NCBI RefSeq assembly: GCF_030272615.1 | Contig: NC_081405.1 | Coordinates: 472,118,008-472,182,007 of the forward strand | Reading direction: 5' to 3' | Source of the DNA: Cryptomeria japonica | Taxonomy: Eukaryota > Streptophyta > Pinopsida > Cupressales > Cupressaceae | DNA length: 64,000 nt | In this document: positions 9,113 to 20,859 of the stretch, in pieces | Layout of the letters: each line of letters starts with the position of its first letter | How positions within the stretch are numbered: position 1 is the first letter of the stretch | The notes under the pieces: generated by a model | What the model was told of the DNA's origin: nothing | The model's database searches: none | The model's input: only the letters and a program-made list of their open reading frames with translations | Translations under genes and position numbers: made by a program

Positions 9113-12100
9113 TCATGCACTTTTTGAGAAATCCTCTATTGTTAAGGATTTTTCTTCCTGGATTTGTTGAACTTGATCCTTGAAGGCTTGAATCATATCA
9201 AATGAATCTTCAAGTGTCTTCTTATCTTCTTTCATTAGTTGACTATCTATGCACTTCATATCTTTTTGCGTAGTATTAATCAGTTCTCTTAACTCCTTCA
9301 AAATTTTGATGGATTATTCATGCCCCTGTTCAATAATTGAGTTCCTCCATTCAATATTTTCTTTATATACTAAAAGCACATTATCATCAAGACCATGTAG
9401 TGGTTTTTCTGTCAGGAAGTTCATGACTCCATACCTTTGGGTATCCCTCATTTGTTTCAGTACAACTACCCATTTTCTTTTCTCTTTTTCCCAAGTGATT
9501 ATTTATGTTTCTAACTCCTTGCCTATTGACTCTGCATTTTCAAATACCTTAACCAGATCAGAAATGTAGCTTGTACTTTGCTGGGCAATTGATTCCAGCC
9601 ACTCATTGAAGACGTCTGCTACCATCCAGCTTCTCTGAACCTGATCAAGCAATCTATGGTTCATTGGTGACCTTGGATCAAATGACAAAGGTACTTGAGA
9701 AAACGATTTTGGATTAGGATCCTATATGGCATTGATGTACTAGGCCATCTGCATTATGATCTGTTTCATTTCATTTTTATCCTTTTCATCTTTCCAAGTC
9801 CTGGTGAGAATTCTCTTGGTGGAGGTCTCCAGGTGTTCAGCGTTTGCAACTCAAGAGGTCACCCCTAAATCAATCTTCTCAATAACGAAGTCCTTCTTAG
9901 TAATATTCTGAGCATCTTTATCTGTTGGGGGTCTAGCGACCTCTACAATCCAATGCCTTGTTTGATCATCCACATCTATCATTGCTTCAGTTTTAAGTCT
10001 CTTGGACTTTGACGTTCTCCCCAAACACTAACTGACCATGTCCTCCATTAGAATTGAGATTGGAATTACATTTCTTTTCTTGGTAAGTGAAGCACTTAAC
10101 CATTTGGGAACAGTAGATGTTTCCCTGGATGGAGGTGATTGTTTATTAGTGATGACAACGACCATGGTGTTTACAGAATCCTCAGCTTCTTGAGTTTCCT
10201 TTCCCTTATCAACATCATTAGCAATGAGCTTGTCCAACATCTAAGTATCCATCATCCCTTGAGTTTCTTCTTCAGAGTCCAAATCTACTACAAGTGGACT
10301 TGTAAGGAGTTTCTAATTGCTCTTCTTTCTATGAGATCTGGTGACACGAGCAGGGGAGGAACTCAGAGAAGATTCTCCTAAGTTTGAAGTTTTGATTTTA
10401 TTGGTCCTCTGTTTCTCATTACCTGCAATATCAATAACAATGTCAGAAGAGGGAAGAGATATTTGAGAAGTTTCACGAGTTCGACCAACTTTTTGACTCT
10501 TAGGTGCAGACATGGGCGGTTGTCCAAAACGACGGTCTTTTAGCCATCTTTTTGTCTGTCTAATCACATGGAAGGTTCTAGCTTGAATGTTGTCATCCCC
10601 TTTTCTATCCCAATCAGCTTCTGGAAAAGACTGCCCCTGTATCTTCTCATTGAACTTAGGATCAACAACTTCCTCGCCTACATCCTCTTGTACATCTGAG
10701 ATATTCATTGACAAACCCATTGTCATAATCTGTTGAACTGTGAACCTCGACCACAATCTTCTTCTGACTTCAACTTCATCATCACAGTTCTCCCAGTAAT
10801 CTTCTAGCTGAGGTTCATGAAAAAAATCAACATCAACATTTAATTTTTCTATTGAAAACCTTCGGCTATCAAATTTATATCTAGCAACATATAAGAGAAA
10901 ATTGAACTTCTTGAATTCAAGTTCAAGATTTAAGGCATCTGAAATGGATCTATAGCTATAATATCTGAGCTCTACTGGAAAGACAATTCCAAACTTCCCT
11001 CCACTTCTCTTATCAATGTAGGCGAGCTGATGACTGACTTCAATCAAAATCTCTATCCAAAGCATACTTGGGTAACCTGAAAGGTTCACCCTGAAAGCCA
11101 CCAACTCTAATATAAGTGAACTGAGAAAATTGGATGAAGAAACTACCATAGATACCTTCAAACTCCTTTACTCTGTTGACAATCTCTTATTTATGTTACC
11201 CGACAACTCATGAACCAACCTGTCTGCAAAAATATCATTCCACCTCATTAATAATTCAACATATCTCTACTACTGTAGGTGAGGATAGTATTTATAAACC
11301 CTTATCCCATCAACCCAGGGTTCATGGTGTAAGCCATTCCAATCTCGAGTGCGAGTGAGCATATAAAACAGGTACGAGGACATATAAAAACCACTCATCC
11401 CTGCAAATTTGTTTAAGCTCTCATGTAGTCTCTCTGCAACAACTTGTCCCCAATCTAGATACGTGCTTCCATTCAACATGACTTGAATGTAGAAATACAT
11501 CCAATCTTCCTAATAAAAGGCATGAGCATTTCCCTTCAATCTATTCAACATAATAACAATATCTTGTACTTATGTTATAAAATGCTCTCTGGTGAATGGC
11601 CTTGGTAACCTAGAACCTCCTTTTTGAATTTTCAATAACCAGTTTCTAGCAATTACGCTTCTGTAAGCGTTCTTCTTCTCATAAAAGAAAGAGAATGAAG
11701 TACCAATGGTCCAATCTTCATACGAGTCCTTATGAGGAATGCCCATGGCTGCCATTTCAGTCTCCCTATCAATTTTCAACAGCACCTCACAATTGATAGC
11801 CCTAATACACCTGTGTTTGGCATCATACCGGTTTATACATTGTAAAACCAGCTTCGGGCATGGTGTAGCAACAAGAAATGCAGCGGCCTCAATCAGACCA
11901 CTTCTTACAATTTTCTCCATCATGGAATTTTGGGCTGGATTCTTAATGCTTTCAAGGAAATCAGTGAGGTCTGCTTGTGCTAGTTAAGTGTCACCCATCT
12001 TTGGAAGTGAGCTAACCAAACAGGAAGTACGCCCCAATTTTGGCAGATTTGGCCTCATGATGGCCCCTCTCATATTTATCAAACAATTTTGGGGATAAAA

Positions 12101-12235
12101 ATGAATTCCACTATACGGCAAAGGAAATGGACAATAGCTAGCCTCTGAGCAAGAAATTACAATAAAAGAAGAAACAATTGAAACTAACTTGATCCTGACA
12201 ACAAATTGTTGAAAACCTTCTGAATGCAGATACAA
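9113..12235 (-). pseudogene. Additional ORF downstream of integrase in the Tat-like element, decayed
   Basis: Successive minus-strand frames make up a ~1,000-residue protein: 12235-11984; 11923-11570 (RYDAKHRCIRAINCEVLLKI); 11500-11270 (LDWGQVVAERLHESLNKF, then FYMSSYLFYMLTRT); 11161-10313 (282 residues, the longest intact part, with DYWENCDDEVEVRRRLWSRF and a basic Ser-rich end VTRSHRKKSN); 10240-10028; 9688-9503; and a coiled-coil-like C-terminus 9301-9113. It occupies the slot between integrase and the 3' LTR where some plant gypsy elements (for example Athila) carry an env-like ORF. I see no membrane segment. The function is unknown. The layout, and a short segment of sequence, match the additional ORF of the copia element at 3993-7465. 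Confidence 0.6.
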
Positions 12236-12566
12236 TACCTTTGTCTTCCTTCACTTTCATGGCTTACTGAGAAGGTACTAGAAAGACTGCTAGCTTTTGC
12301 AACAAAAATGAATAAAATCTCACTCAAATCCTAGCTAGCTGTACTAATTAAGTAAGCTCATGTGAATTAACACCTGATTTGATGGATATCTGACATGCAT
12401 TTAATTTTGGGTCATTCCAATACATGACACACAAATTACCATGATTACTTGCCATAATTAGAAAGTAACATTTCAAACTACCTGGAATATTCCCCTTTCC
12501 CACCACCATTTTCCCTCCATGATACATGCACCACTTCTAAATGAAGCCTCGGGCTATGAATTTCAA

Positions 12567-12760
12567 ACTTTGAACCTTGAAGCAAGAACCGAAAGGTTCA
12601 AAGGTTCAAGTTCAACTCTAAGGAAGAACATAGAATAGAAAATAAAACAATCTTCACGGCATAACAACAAAAGACAACGAACGAGCAAAGACATAACTGA
12701 CACACAACCGACTTTGAACCTTGAACCTTGAACCAAAAGGTTCAAAGGTTCAAGTTCAAT
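12567..12760. repeat. Two copies of a GAACC/GGTTC hairpin repeat
   Basis: About 50 bp at 12567-12615 and 12711-12760 are near-identical (144 bp apart). Each is an imperfect inverted repeat: in the second copy CTTGAACCTTGAACC, loop AAAA, then GGTTCAAAGGTTCAAG, about 15 bp of stem with one bulge. They lie in the 0.9 kb between the integrase stop and the additional ORF. A weaker GAACTAAG/CTTAGTTC pair follows near 12835-12865. Confidence 0.75.
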
Positions 12761-13124
12761 ATGAACTTTCAACAAAGCACTCGCCTTTACCATGAAACAA
12801 AGTCGCGAAGACAACTATCTTTAAAGTGCGCTTTGAACTAAGGCAAGGTTCAATGACTTAGTTCAAAAGAAGGAAATACACAACCGAAAAGGTAAATGAA
12901 AATTAAAGGACGATCTTCGAATTAAAACTCAAAGAAAAGAAGGGAGGACTAACATTGGCTCTGACTGGGGACTGGGATGGAAAGGGACCAAGACATGAAC
13001 CCCAAGATCTCTGGTTTCGCAAACAAGCCTTAAATCAAAAGGACCAAAACCAAAACAAAACAGAACCGAAACAACTAATCGAACACAATAAAATTTATGT
13101 ACAAGACCTGCAAGGGACTCCTGC

Positions 13125-13362
13125 TTACAATTGATATAATTTCAAATTCTGCCCATTATAGGACAGGGGAAGAATAGTACCATCTTGGTATGCTAGTTTG
13201 AAATAATTAGGGCCTTTTACCCCCTGAATTAAAAATGGTCCTTCCCATAGTGATTCGAACTTCCCATGTGCTCCTTTTGGTTCTCTTCTTCTGTCCCAAA
13301 GTAAAATCTGATCACCTTGCATAAATTTTTGTGGCCTAGCTCTCCTGTCAAATATTTTCTTA
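13125..13362 (-). pseudogene. Integrase C-terminal domain, Ty3/gypsy (Tat-like)
   Basis: The minus strand reads FDRRARPQKFMQGDQILLWD, then KGAHGKFESLWEGPFLIQGV and LPLSYNGQNLKLYQL-stop. This is the GPY/F-type C-terminus of plant gypsy integrase ((V/I)LLWD, GKF.SLW.GPF, NG..LK.Y). The catalytic core is not upstream. Instead the sequence jumps within a few bases at about 13363 into copia RT in the same orientation. Confidence 0.85.
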
Positions 13363-13364
13363 AC

Positions 13365-15230
13365 TTATTCTTGAACACCCATTTAGTTCCAATTGATATT
13401 TTTGTCTTTGGAACTAGGAACAAGGTACCACGTATCATTCTTCTCAATTTGTTTTAGTTCTTCTTCCATTGCTTCAACTCAATTGTCATCCTTGCTGGCT
13501 TTTGAGTAGTTTCTAGGTTCAACCTAGAAAGTAGAGAGAAAATTTCCAGGTTGTACATTCTAAACTACTTTTCTTCTAGTTCAAACACCAACATCATTGT
13601 CACTAATGATTTGTTATTTTGGATGGTCTCATTGCACGCTCTTTGTAGGTGACTTCGTGTATTTTCTTGCAGGATACTCTTCCGCTTGTTTAGTACGAAT
13701 CAATTTTGATTTTTGAGTCATTATCAGATGTTAAAACATAAAGTGTATCCTCATAAAACTTGACATGTATGCTTTCAACTATTCTTCGCAGTCAGATTGT
13801 AGCATTTGTATGCCTTGCTTTTGAAAAATAACCAAAAAAATAACCTTCATTTAATTTGGCATCAAACTTACCAAGATTATCATCATCACATCTAGGGTAA
13901 CATTTACTTTCAAACACCCTAGACTGGCTAACAGATGCGGATCTGCCCGATGATAGATCATATGACATTTTAGAACCGTGTACTCTTAGATGCACCTTTT
14001 TAAGAATATAAATAGCTATATGAACAAAATCCTTCTAGAAATAAGATAAACTGGACTCATTCAACATTGTTCTTGTCATTTCTTGCATCATCCTATTCTT
14101 TCTTTCAATGACCCTATTTTGTTGAAGGGTTCTTGTAGTTGAAAACTGTCTCTTTATGCCATGTTTTTCATAATACTCTTCAAATTCATTTGATGTAAAT
14201 TCTCCACCTCTATTAAACCTCAAGCATTTGAGTTTTAAACTAGTCTCATTCTCAACCATGGGTCTGAAAGTTCTAAATCTTTCAAATCATTCTAATTTTT
14301 CTTTCAACAAACTATCCCATTTCATTCTAAAAAAATTCTCAATAAATAACATGAAATACCTCTCACTATTCTATCCTTTTGTCCTCATAGGCTCACATAA
14401 GTCAATGTGCATTAGCTCCAATGACCTTACATAGTTGAATGTTCTTTGGTTTTGAAACTCACCTTTGTCTTCTTTCCAAATTGACAATACTTACAAAATG
14501 TGTTTGAAGGTTTTGAGATTTTATGAATGCCCCTTATAACTTTCTTAGAACTCAACTTCAAAGACTATCATAGTTCATATGGCCCTTCTATTTACGCCAT
14601 AACCATCTCTCATCTTTTTGACTCATGAGACACATGTCTATTTTGTCCTTTTAACACATTGAGTATAATGGGTTGTTGTCTTTCTTGTAGGCGTTTGCAA
14701 CCACTTTTCCAACTTTTCTAATCTCACAAACTTTATTTTGAAACACAACATTATATCCATTACCACACATCTAGTTGATGTTGAGAAGATTGTGTTTCAA
14801 ACCTTCCACAATAAAACATTTTTTGTTATTGTTTTTGTATTTTCAAAACTGATTGTTCCTTTTTCAACAATGGTTGTAGTGTCATTCATTCCAAACCTTA
14901 CTGTCCTTTTACCAATCTCTTTCAAAGAAAGAAACTTTCACCAATCATGTGATTTGAGTAGCCGTTGTTGACATGCCAAATTCTCTTCTCATTCTGAACA
15001 TGAAATGCAACTTCGATAAGAAGAGACTTGTCTTCTTTCTATTCTTTATTGATCTTCCACTCTTTCTTAGATTTACTTCTAGTTTGCATCACGATCAATC
15101 TTATTTTCTTCTTTTGTAGGGAGTGATCTTGTATTGTCCTATTTTGAGTTTTTAATGTTGCTTTTGGAGCACTTTGCTATGTGGCCAACATTATTGCATT
15201 TGTAAACATACTACAATGAAATCAATTAGA
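13365..15230 (-). pseudogene. Decayed Ty1/copia pol fragment (NC, GAG-pre-integrase, integrase, RT start)
   Basis: In minus-strand order: a damaged zinc knuckle near 15200-15160 (YKCNNVGHIAKCSK, first Cys lost); a GAG-pre-integrase segment near 14600-14440 with HMNYDSLKLSSKK and CKYCQFGKK; an integrase core piece at 14259-14035 with RGGEFTSNEFEEYYEKHGIK and RTLQQNRVIERKNR; a C-terminal piece at 13995-13792 with DDDNLGKFDAKLNEGYFFGY; and the RT start near 13470-13370 with IEKNDTWYLVP and TKWVFKNKL. Many stops and shifts. Truncated on the left by the gypsy integrase sequence. No LTR of this copy was identified. Confidence 0.8.
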
Positions 15231-17259
15231 GGGACAAATAGATTTCTGCTTACAACAATATTTCTTCTAGGATTGAATCTACACTCCACAGACCTATGAC
15301 CATATTGATTGTTAGAAAAACAATAACTAGTAAAGGAATAATTAAACCTTGTTGGTTGCCTTTTAGGAGGAGATCATCTAAATCTTCATTTGCAATTGCT
15401 AACTTTTATGAATCCATCATCATTTTTTTCTTTTTTTCTACCTTCTTCTCAAATGAGACAAGAAATTAGTTACATTAGATTCACAAATTATTATTACTGA
15501 AATCATGCACATCCTATGTTGATTTGTTGTTCATGACAACAAGTTTATCTGATTTTTTAAGCATATCAACCTCTTACAACATTCCGCATAACACATCAGG
15601 TTCCACCGATTAGAGATAAAATAAATCATTTCAATCATGTTGACTCACCATAATCTAGCAATGACACAACAAATTGGGCTCATTAGAGTCATACTCTATC
15701 CGTTTTACCCATTTAAATATGAGTCGTAGATCTTCTTAGACACATGTCACAATCTCACGTAGGCACACAAGTCAACAATCTCTCCAATCACTAGACAGAT
15801 TAGAATTCAAACCTCTATCAAAAATCAAACCTGATTTCAAAACAATCTCTTCTTGCCAACTCTTTACTTCTACATTTGTGTACCCTCTTCTTTGTCTTCT
15901 ACAACTCAGAGTTTGAACCAATTTTCGAAACCATCTCCTTCATCCACCTCTTCACTTGTTTGTTTATGCTTACTTTGCATTTTCAATTTAACATTCAAAA
16001 CCTTAGTCGACAACCTTGGTGGAAAATGAACTAGAAATCATAATCCCTTTCAAAACCTAAAACAAATACTGAATTCACCTTGTGACCAAGTCATTCTGTA
16101 CAGAAATCGAATTGGAAATCAAACCACCAAAATATTACTTGGTTTCAAAACCATGCACAAAATCCAACTTAAATTTTCTTCGAACCATTCCGAGGAAACA
16201 ACTAAGTGTTGGCAAATTTATCGGAATTCATAACAGTAACCAGAACTTATTCTAGCAACTAAGAATATGACTAATGTTAATCCAGAACTGGTTCTAGCAA
16301 CCAGTCAAAAACCCCACCAACTTCATAAATGACTAATTATGGAGTCTTGCAATAATTGCAACATTATTGACAACACAATTTATGATTCCTTAACCATCAA
16401 AGCATTGTCCTTTATGATCTATGACAATTTAACAATGTTTGAAACTAACACACATATCATGCCATTTTTTATATCATTTGGGTGAAAATCACCACAATTT
16501 ATTATAGGATATTTTTTTGGATTTTAATTCTAACCCCATAAAAAAATCCTTTCTCATAGGTTGAAATCCTTGTTCACAGGTTGTATATTAATAGAAAAAT
16601 TTAAATTATGACTCACAAAAGAATGATAAATGAAAAAAAAATCTCCATCCACTTAGAGTTTTGTTTTCCTTATTGATTTTTTTTAGTTAGGATTTTATAT
16701 TTTCTATAGTGAATTTGCCATGATTTCTATAGAGTTTTAGGAGGCAATTTCTTAAAGTATAGTATGCTTAAGAATTAATGTAATTTGGGATAATATCTTA
16801 TTAACATGAGATCTAGCTAATTGAATAAATTAACACTTTAATAAACAATTAGTCTAGATATTTGAATTAGGACTAGAAATAATTAAATCCTCAATTAATT
16901 TTAGAAATTAAACGACTTATATGTGGTACTTAGCTCTTTTTTTTAATGATGGAATTTGTTGCAAATAATTTCAAAAAATGTTTTCTTTTATGATATGATT
17001 TTAGAGTTAAATTTGATGAATACCTCAACAATTGCAAATTAATTGTGTAATGTTTCGATTCAATTTTTTCCTTGTGGACTTGATCTTCAGGAATGTGGAA
17101 GTGAATTTTTGCACATAAATAAATTTGTGCTTGCATGAATGCATTAGTAAGAGTTTACCTTGATTTCCTAATATTTGAATCTTTGAAAGGATTGTCAATA
17201 TTCATAAACACCTTTGGGGATTTTTTTGAATTGTGAGGTAACATGGTCTCCTTAGTTAG
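15231..17259. other. No gene recognised; probable decayed copia gag and AT-rich spacer
   Basis: The first part continues upstream of the copia pol relic and may be its gag and leader, but I cannot identify a conserved motif. From about 16450 the sequence is AT-rich with no ORF above chance and no clear repeat. It ends abruptly at the LTR boundary at 17260. Confidence 0.4.
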
Positions 17260-18284
17260 TGTTAGGATTCCCAAAGATACTGAGAGGGAGGGGTGAATCA
17301 GTATATAACTGGTATATCAATTACTTGATTTAAAACATGAAAAGCATATTAAAATTGAGTATCAGTAAACCATAAATAATGCAGTAAATAAGAACAATAA
17401 CAACAACATGAGAAACACACCATAACACAGTATTTTAATGAGGAAACTCGGTGTGGGAAAAACCTCAGTTGGATTTGTGACCACAATATTCGCTTACTGG
17501 CCAATAAGGGACTATTACTCTTACAATAGGGGCCTGGACATGCAGGAAGGCCAAGTGCCTAGAGCTCACTGCTCAAACACAAATAGGAGTCACACTAACT
17601 ACAATTGGATGGTTAAATCCAATAAAGATGTACTGCTCAAAATAACATCTTACTATGCTGGATTCAGTACCAGTGTAGTTTTGATTGTCTTCCCAGAAAC
17701 CTTACTTCACCTTCAAATGATGTATGTGTGTAAAGCTCTTCTTATTCTCGCATATACTGAATTATTCCTTCCTTCCCATTCCACACTTGATCTTACAAAT
17801 AAGATCTTACATTTATATCATAATCTAAGACCAATTTTAGTAGGTCGGCTCTAAAGGATATTACAATAAAATCAATTTACAAATAAAACAATATCCGATG
17901 CAATGACCAATTCAACATGTTGGCTTGATGCATTTACAACAATAATAAAACATCTCCATAGCATGTCGTGTTGATCTGGAATAGATAAGCCTGTCGGTGA
18001 ATGATCTGGACCTATTTGCTGGTAATAGCAAATATGCAAACACGAATATGCCAATGAACAAATCTCCAAGACAAAGTGTCCAAACGATGTCTTCGACATA
18101 ACCAGGTGTTTTTCATGCCATTTCAAGTGTCTGTGAACATTATATCCTGTCGGTGTACCAGATATCGGTCAATGTACATAAGTCACTTGCTGCCGGTGAA
18201 CATTTATGATTCTTCAAAGTGCTAGAGTTGATAAGTGATAGTAGGTGTTGACATCAATGACAAAACCATACCAAAATAACAACA
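17260..18284 (-). mobile_element. 3' LTR of a second Sirevirus-like copia element (1025 bp)
   Basis: It starts TGTTAGGATTCCC and ends CAAAATAACAACA (TG...CA). It has the GAGAGGGAGGGGTGAATCAG block at the left and GTGTGGGAAAAACCTCAGTTG inside, shared with the LTR at 2925. On its right is a polypurine tract on the minus strand, so it is the 3' LTR of a minus-strand element. The matching 5' LTR is not in the window. Confidence 0.88.
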
Positions 18285-18300
18285 ATCTCCCCCTTTGGCA
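18285..18300 (-). promoter_or_regulatory. Polypurine tract
   Basis: The minus strand reads TGCCAAAGGGGGAGAT directly before TGTTGTTATTTTGG, the LTR start. Confidence 0.85.
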
Positions 18301-18671
18301 TTGATGGAAACACAAGATGGAAAAACCATCAAAGTGCCAAAACAGAAATGCCAAATACCAAAAACCAACAATCTCCCAAAAAGAGATCATAACCAGAAAT
18401 CAAAATACAGATACATAGAGTAATTAGTTTCTCTCAAAATAACAATCTCTCTCCAAATGAATAATATCTCCCCAAAAGATAAAGTATTTTTCCATAGATA
18501 TCTCTCCCCCTTTGACATCAAATGCCAAAGCCAATACAAAACCAGATTTAAATACAAAATACCAACCAATTCAGTATACCAACTACTCCCCCTGAGAAGT
18601 AGCTTTCTCATCAAAGCCGGAGTAAAAGACTTCTCTGTTAATTCTATCGGTTGATGACAAACATCAACTGT

Positions 18672-19436
18672 CTAAGTCTCTACCAGTGGGGGTATGACCC
18701 CAAGCTGATCTCTAAGATATTCAAAGGTCTCCTTAGGCAAAGGTTTAGTGAAAATATCTGCAATCTGCTCTTTAGTATTCACATAAACTAGTTTTACTTC
18801 TTTTGCTTCAACATTCTCTTTCAGAAAATTCAGTTTGATATAAACATGTTTAGTTTTAGAATGTAATACCGGATTTTTAGAGATATCAATTGCTGTAGTG
18901 TTATCACAATAGATAGTTATGGGTTCCTTGCATTTTACCTTTATGTCCTTCAACATTTGCTTAAGCCATAATACCTGTGTACAGTTAGTTGATGTTGCAA
19001 CATATTCTAATTCAGCTGTTGATAAAGATGTACAACTTTGTTTTTTACTCAACCAAGAAATTAATCTGTTGCCAAGAAAAAATGCTCCGCCGGTGCTGCT
19101 TTTTCTATCATCCACATCTCTTGCCCAATTTGCATCTGTGTATGCACATAATTCAAAGTTTTCATCTCTAGGATACCATAAGCCAAGATTTGTAGTGCCT
19201 TGTAAGTACCAGAAAATCCTTTTTACTCTTGATTCATGATTTTCTCTAGGATTACTCTGAAATCTTGAAACAATACATACTGCATTCATAATACCAGGTC
19301 TTGTTTGTGTTAAATACAGTAGGCCTCCTATCATATATTTGTACCTAGTCAGATTAACAGGTGTAGATTCATCCCTTAGTGATAGTTTGTCATTTCCTAA
19401 CTTCTTGATTTTCTCTTCTAGCTCTGCAATCTTATT
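18672..19436 (-). pseudogene. Copia RT tail and RNase H, Sirevirus-like
   Basis: A 220-residue open frame (19334-18672) begins MIGGLLYLTQTRPGIMNAV, the end of copia reverse transcriptase. It continues as RNase H: YTDANWARDVDDRKS, STAELEYVATSTNCTQ, ITIYCDNTTAIDISKNPVLH, QIADIFTKPLPKETFEYLRD, then stop. RNase H acidic residues appear present (TDANW, the E of STAELEY, the D of CDN). Coding extends upstream to about 19436 (ending LTRYKYMIGG), where the inverted copy begins. The rest of pol is absent. Confidence 0.85.
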
Positions 19437-19945
19437 TATGGTATCCTAGAAATGAAAACTTTGAATTATGTGCATACACAGATGCAAATTGGGCAGGAGA
19501 TGTGGATGATAGAAAAAGCACCACCAGCGGAGCATTTTTTCTTGGCAATAGATTAATTTCTTGGTTGAGTAAGAAAAAAAGTTGTACATCTTTATCAACA
19601 ACTGAATCAGAATATGTTGCAGCAACAACTAACTGTACACAGGTATTATGGCTTAAGCAAATGTTGAAGAACATAAAGGTAAAATGCAAGGAACCCATAA
19701 CTATCTATTGTGATAACACTACAACAATTGATATATCTAAAAATCCGGTATTACATTCTAAAACTAAACATGTTTTTATCAAACTATTTTTTTTGAAAGA
19801 GAATGTTGAAGCAAAAGAAATAAAACTAGTTTATGTGAATACTAAAGAGCAGATTGCAGATATTTTCACTAAACCTCTGCCTAAGGAGACCTTTGAATAT
19901 CTTAGAGATCAGCTTGGGGTTATACCCCCACCGGTAGAGACTTAG
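19437..19945 (+). pseudogene. Copia RNase H, inverted second copy
   Basis: An open frame from the right arm junction gives VDDRKSTTSGAFFLGNRLIS, STTESEYVAATTNCTQ, ITIYCDNTTTIDIS, QIADIFTKPLPKE and LGVIPPPVET-stop. It lacks the start of the domain and any RT. Its stop codon and 3' linker match the minus-strand copy. Confidence 0.88.
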
Positions 19946-20316
19946 ACAATTGATGTTTGTCATCAACCGGCAAAATTAACAGAGAAATATTTTACTCCGG
20001 CTTTGATGAGAAAGCTACTTCTCAGGGGGAGTAGTTGGTATATTGATTTGGTTGGTATTTTGTATTTAAATCTGGTTTTGTATTGGCTTTGGCATTTGAT
20101 GTCAAAGGGGGAGAGATATCTATGGAAAAACACTTTATCTTTTGGGGAGAGATTATTCATTTGGGGAGAGATTGTTATTTTGAGAGAAACTAATTACTCT
20201 CTGTATCTGTATTTTGATTTCTGGTTATGATCTCTTTTTGGGAGATTGTTGGTTTTTGGTATTTGGCATTTCTGTTTTGGCACTTTGATGGTTTTTCCAT
20301 CTTGTGTTTCCATCAA

Positions 20317-20382
20317 TGCCAAAGGGGGAGATTGTTGTTATTTTGGTATGGTTTTGTCATTGATGTCAACACCTACTATCAA
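20317..20382 (+). mobile_element. Polypurine tract and first 50 bp of Sirevirus LTR, truncated
   Basis: GCCAAAGGGGGAGAT followed at 20333 by TGTTGTTATTTTGGTATGG. LTR homology to the 17260-18284 copy ends after CCTACTATCA near 20382, and unrelated sequence begins. Confidence 0.85.
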
Positions 20383-20859
20383 AATACCAACAGTTAGATC
20401 CTAGGATAGTTGATTCAATGAATATGGAATATTGATAGAGGATGTCAAGTAAGAATGCAATGAACCTAGGATGATGCATGCTAATATATGGTTTCATAAT
20501 GTTATTATGATGCTCTCATATGAATTCTCTATGACAATGTTGTAATGGTTCTCCAAATTCCTAGTTATTGTTTGAGGGGTTGAGTTTAGTCAATTAGAAC
20601 ATTGAGTTCTCATTATGCATACCTAATTTAAAATCCCTAAGTGACATCTAATGTGAAATTCTAAGTTATGAATTTTGTTCTTCCATAGTTGGCTTCTAGT
20701 GAGGAGGTGGTTTTTAGTGTGGTTTCTCGAAAGGAGCTATAACTAGTCTCATGGTTGTGCTCACAAGAGATTGTATTGGTCTCATGTTGATGCATGTATG
20801 ATTATAATATTTGTAAACAAATACCAATATAAAAATAATAGTTCCTAAGTGTTTTCAAA
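20383..20859. other. Spacer, nothing recognised
   Basis: AT-rich unique-looking sequence between the truncated LTR and the LINE relic. No ORF, repeat or motif that I can support. Confidence 0.4.

Larger units (their letters stand above)
18237..20382. repeat. Inverted duplication of the Sirevirus 3' end (~945 bp arms, 256 bp spacer)
   Basis: 18237-19180 (left arm) reads as the reverse complement of 19437-20382 (right arm), running from the RNase H region through the polypurine tract to about 50 bp into the LTR. The spacer 19181-19436 occurs once and carries the RT tail. The two RNase H translations differ at 13 of about 146 residues. Left-arm homology stops at CCTACTATC inside the LTR, while the LTR itself continues in the left copy. 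Confidence 0.9.

Noticed and set aside
12580-12760. RNA polymerase III B-box or tRNA-like gene in the GGTTCAAA repeats
   Set aside because: GGTTCAAA resembles a B box, but there is no A box, cloverleaf or terminator at the right spacing.
17438-17854. 138-codon plus-strand frame
   Set aside because: It lies wholly inside the Sirevirus-type LTR and reads antisense to the element. No motif, and the homologous LTR at 2925 does not keep the frame.
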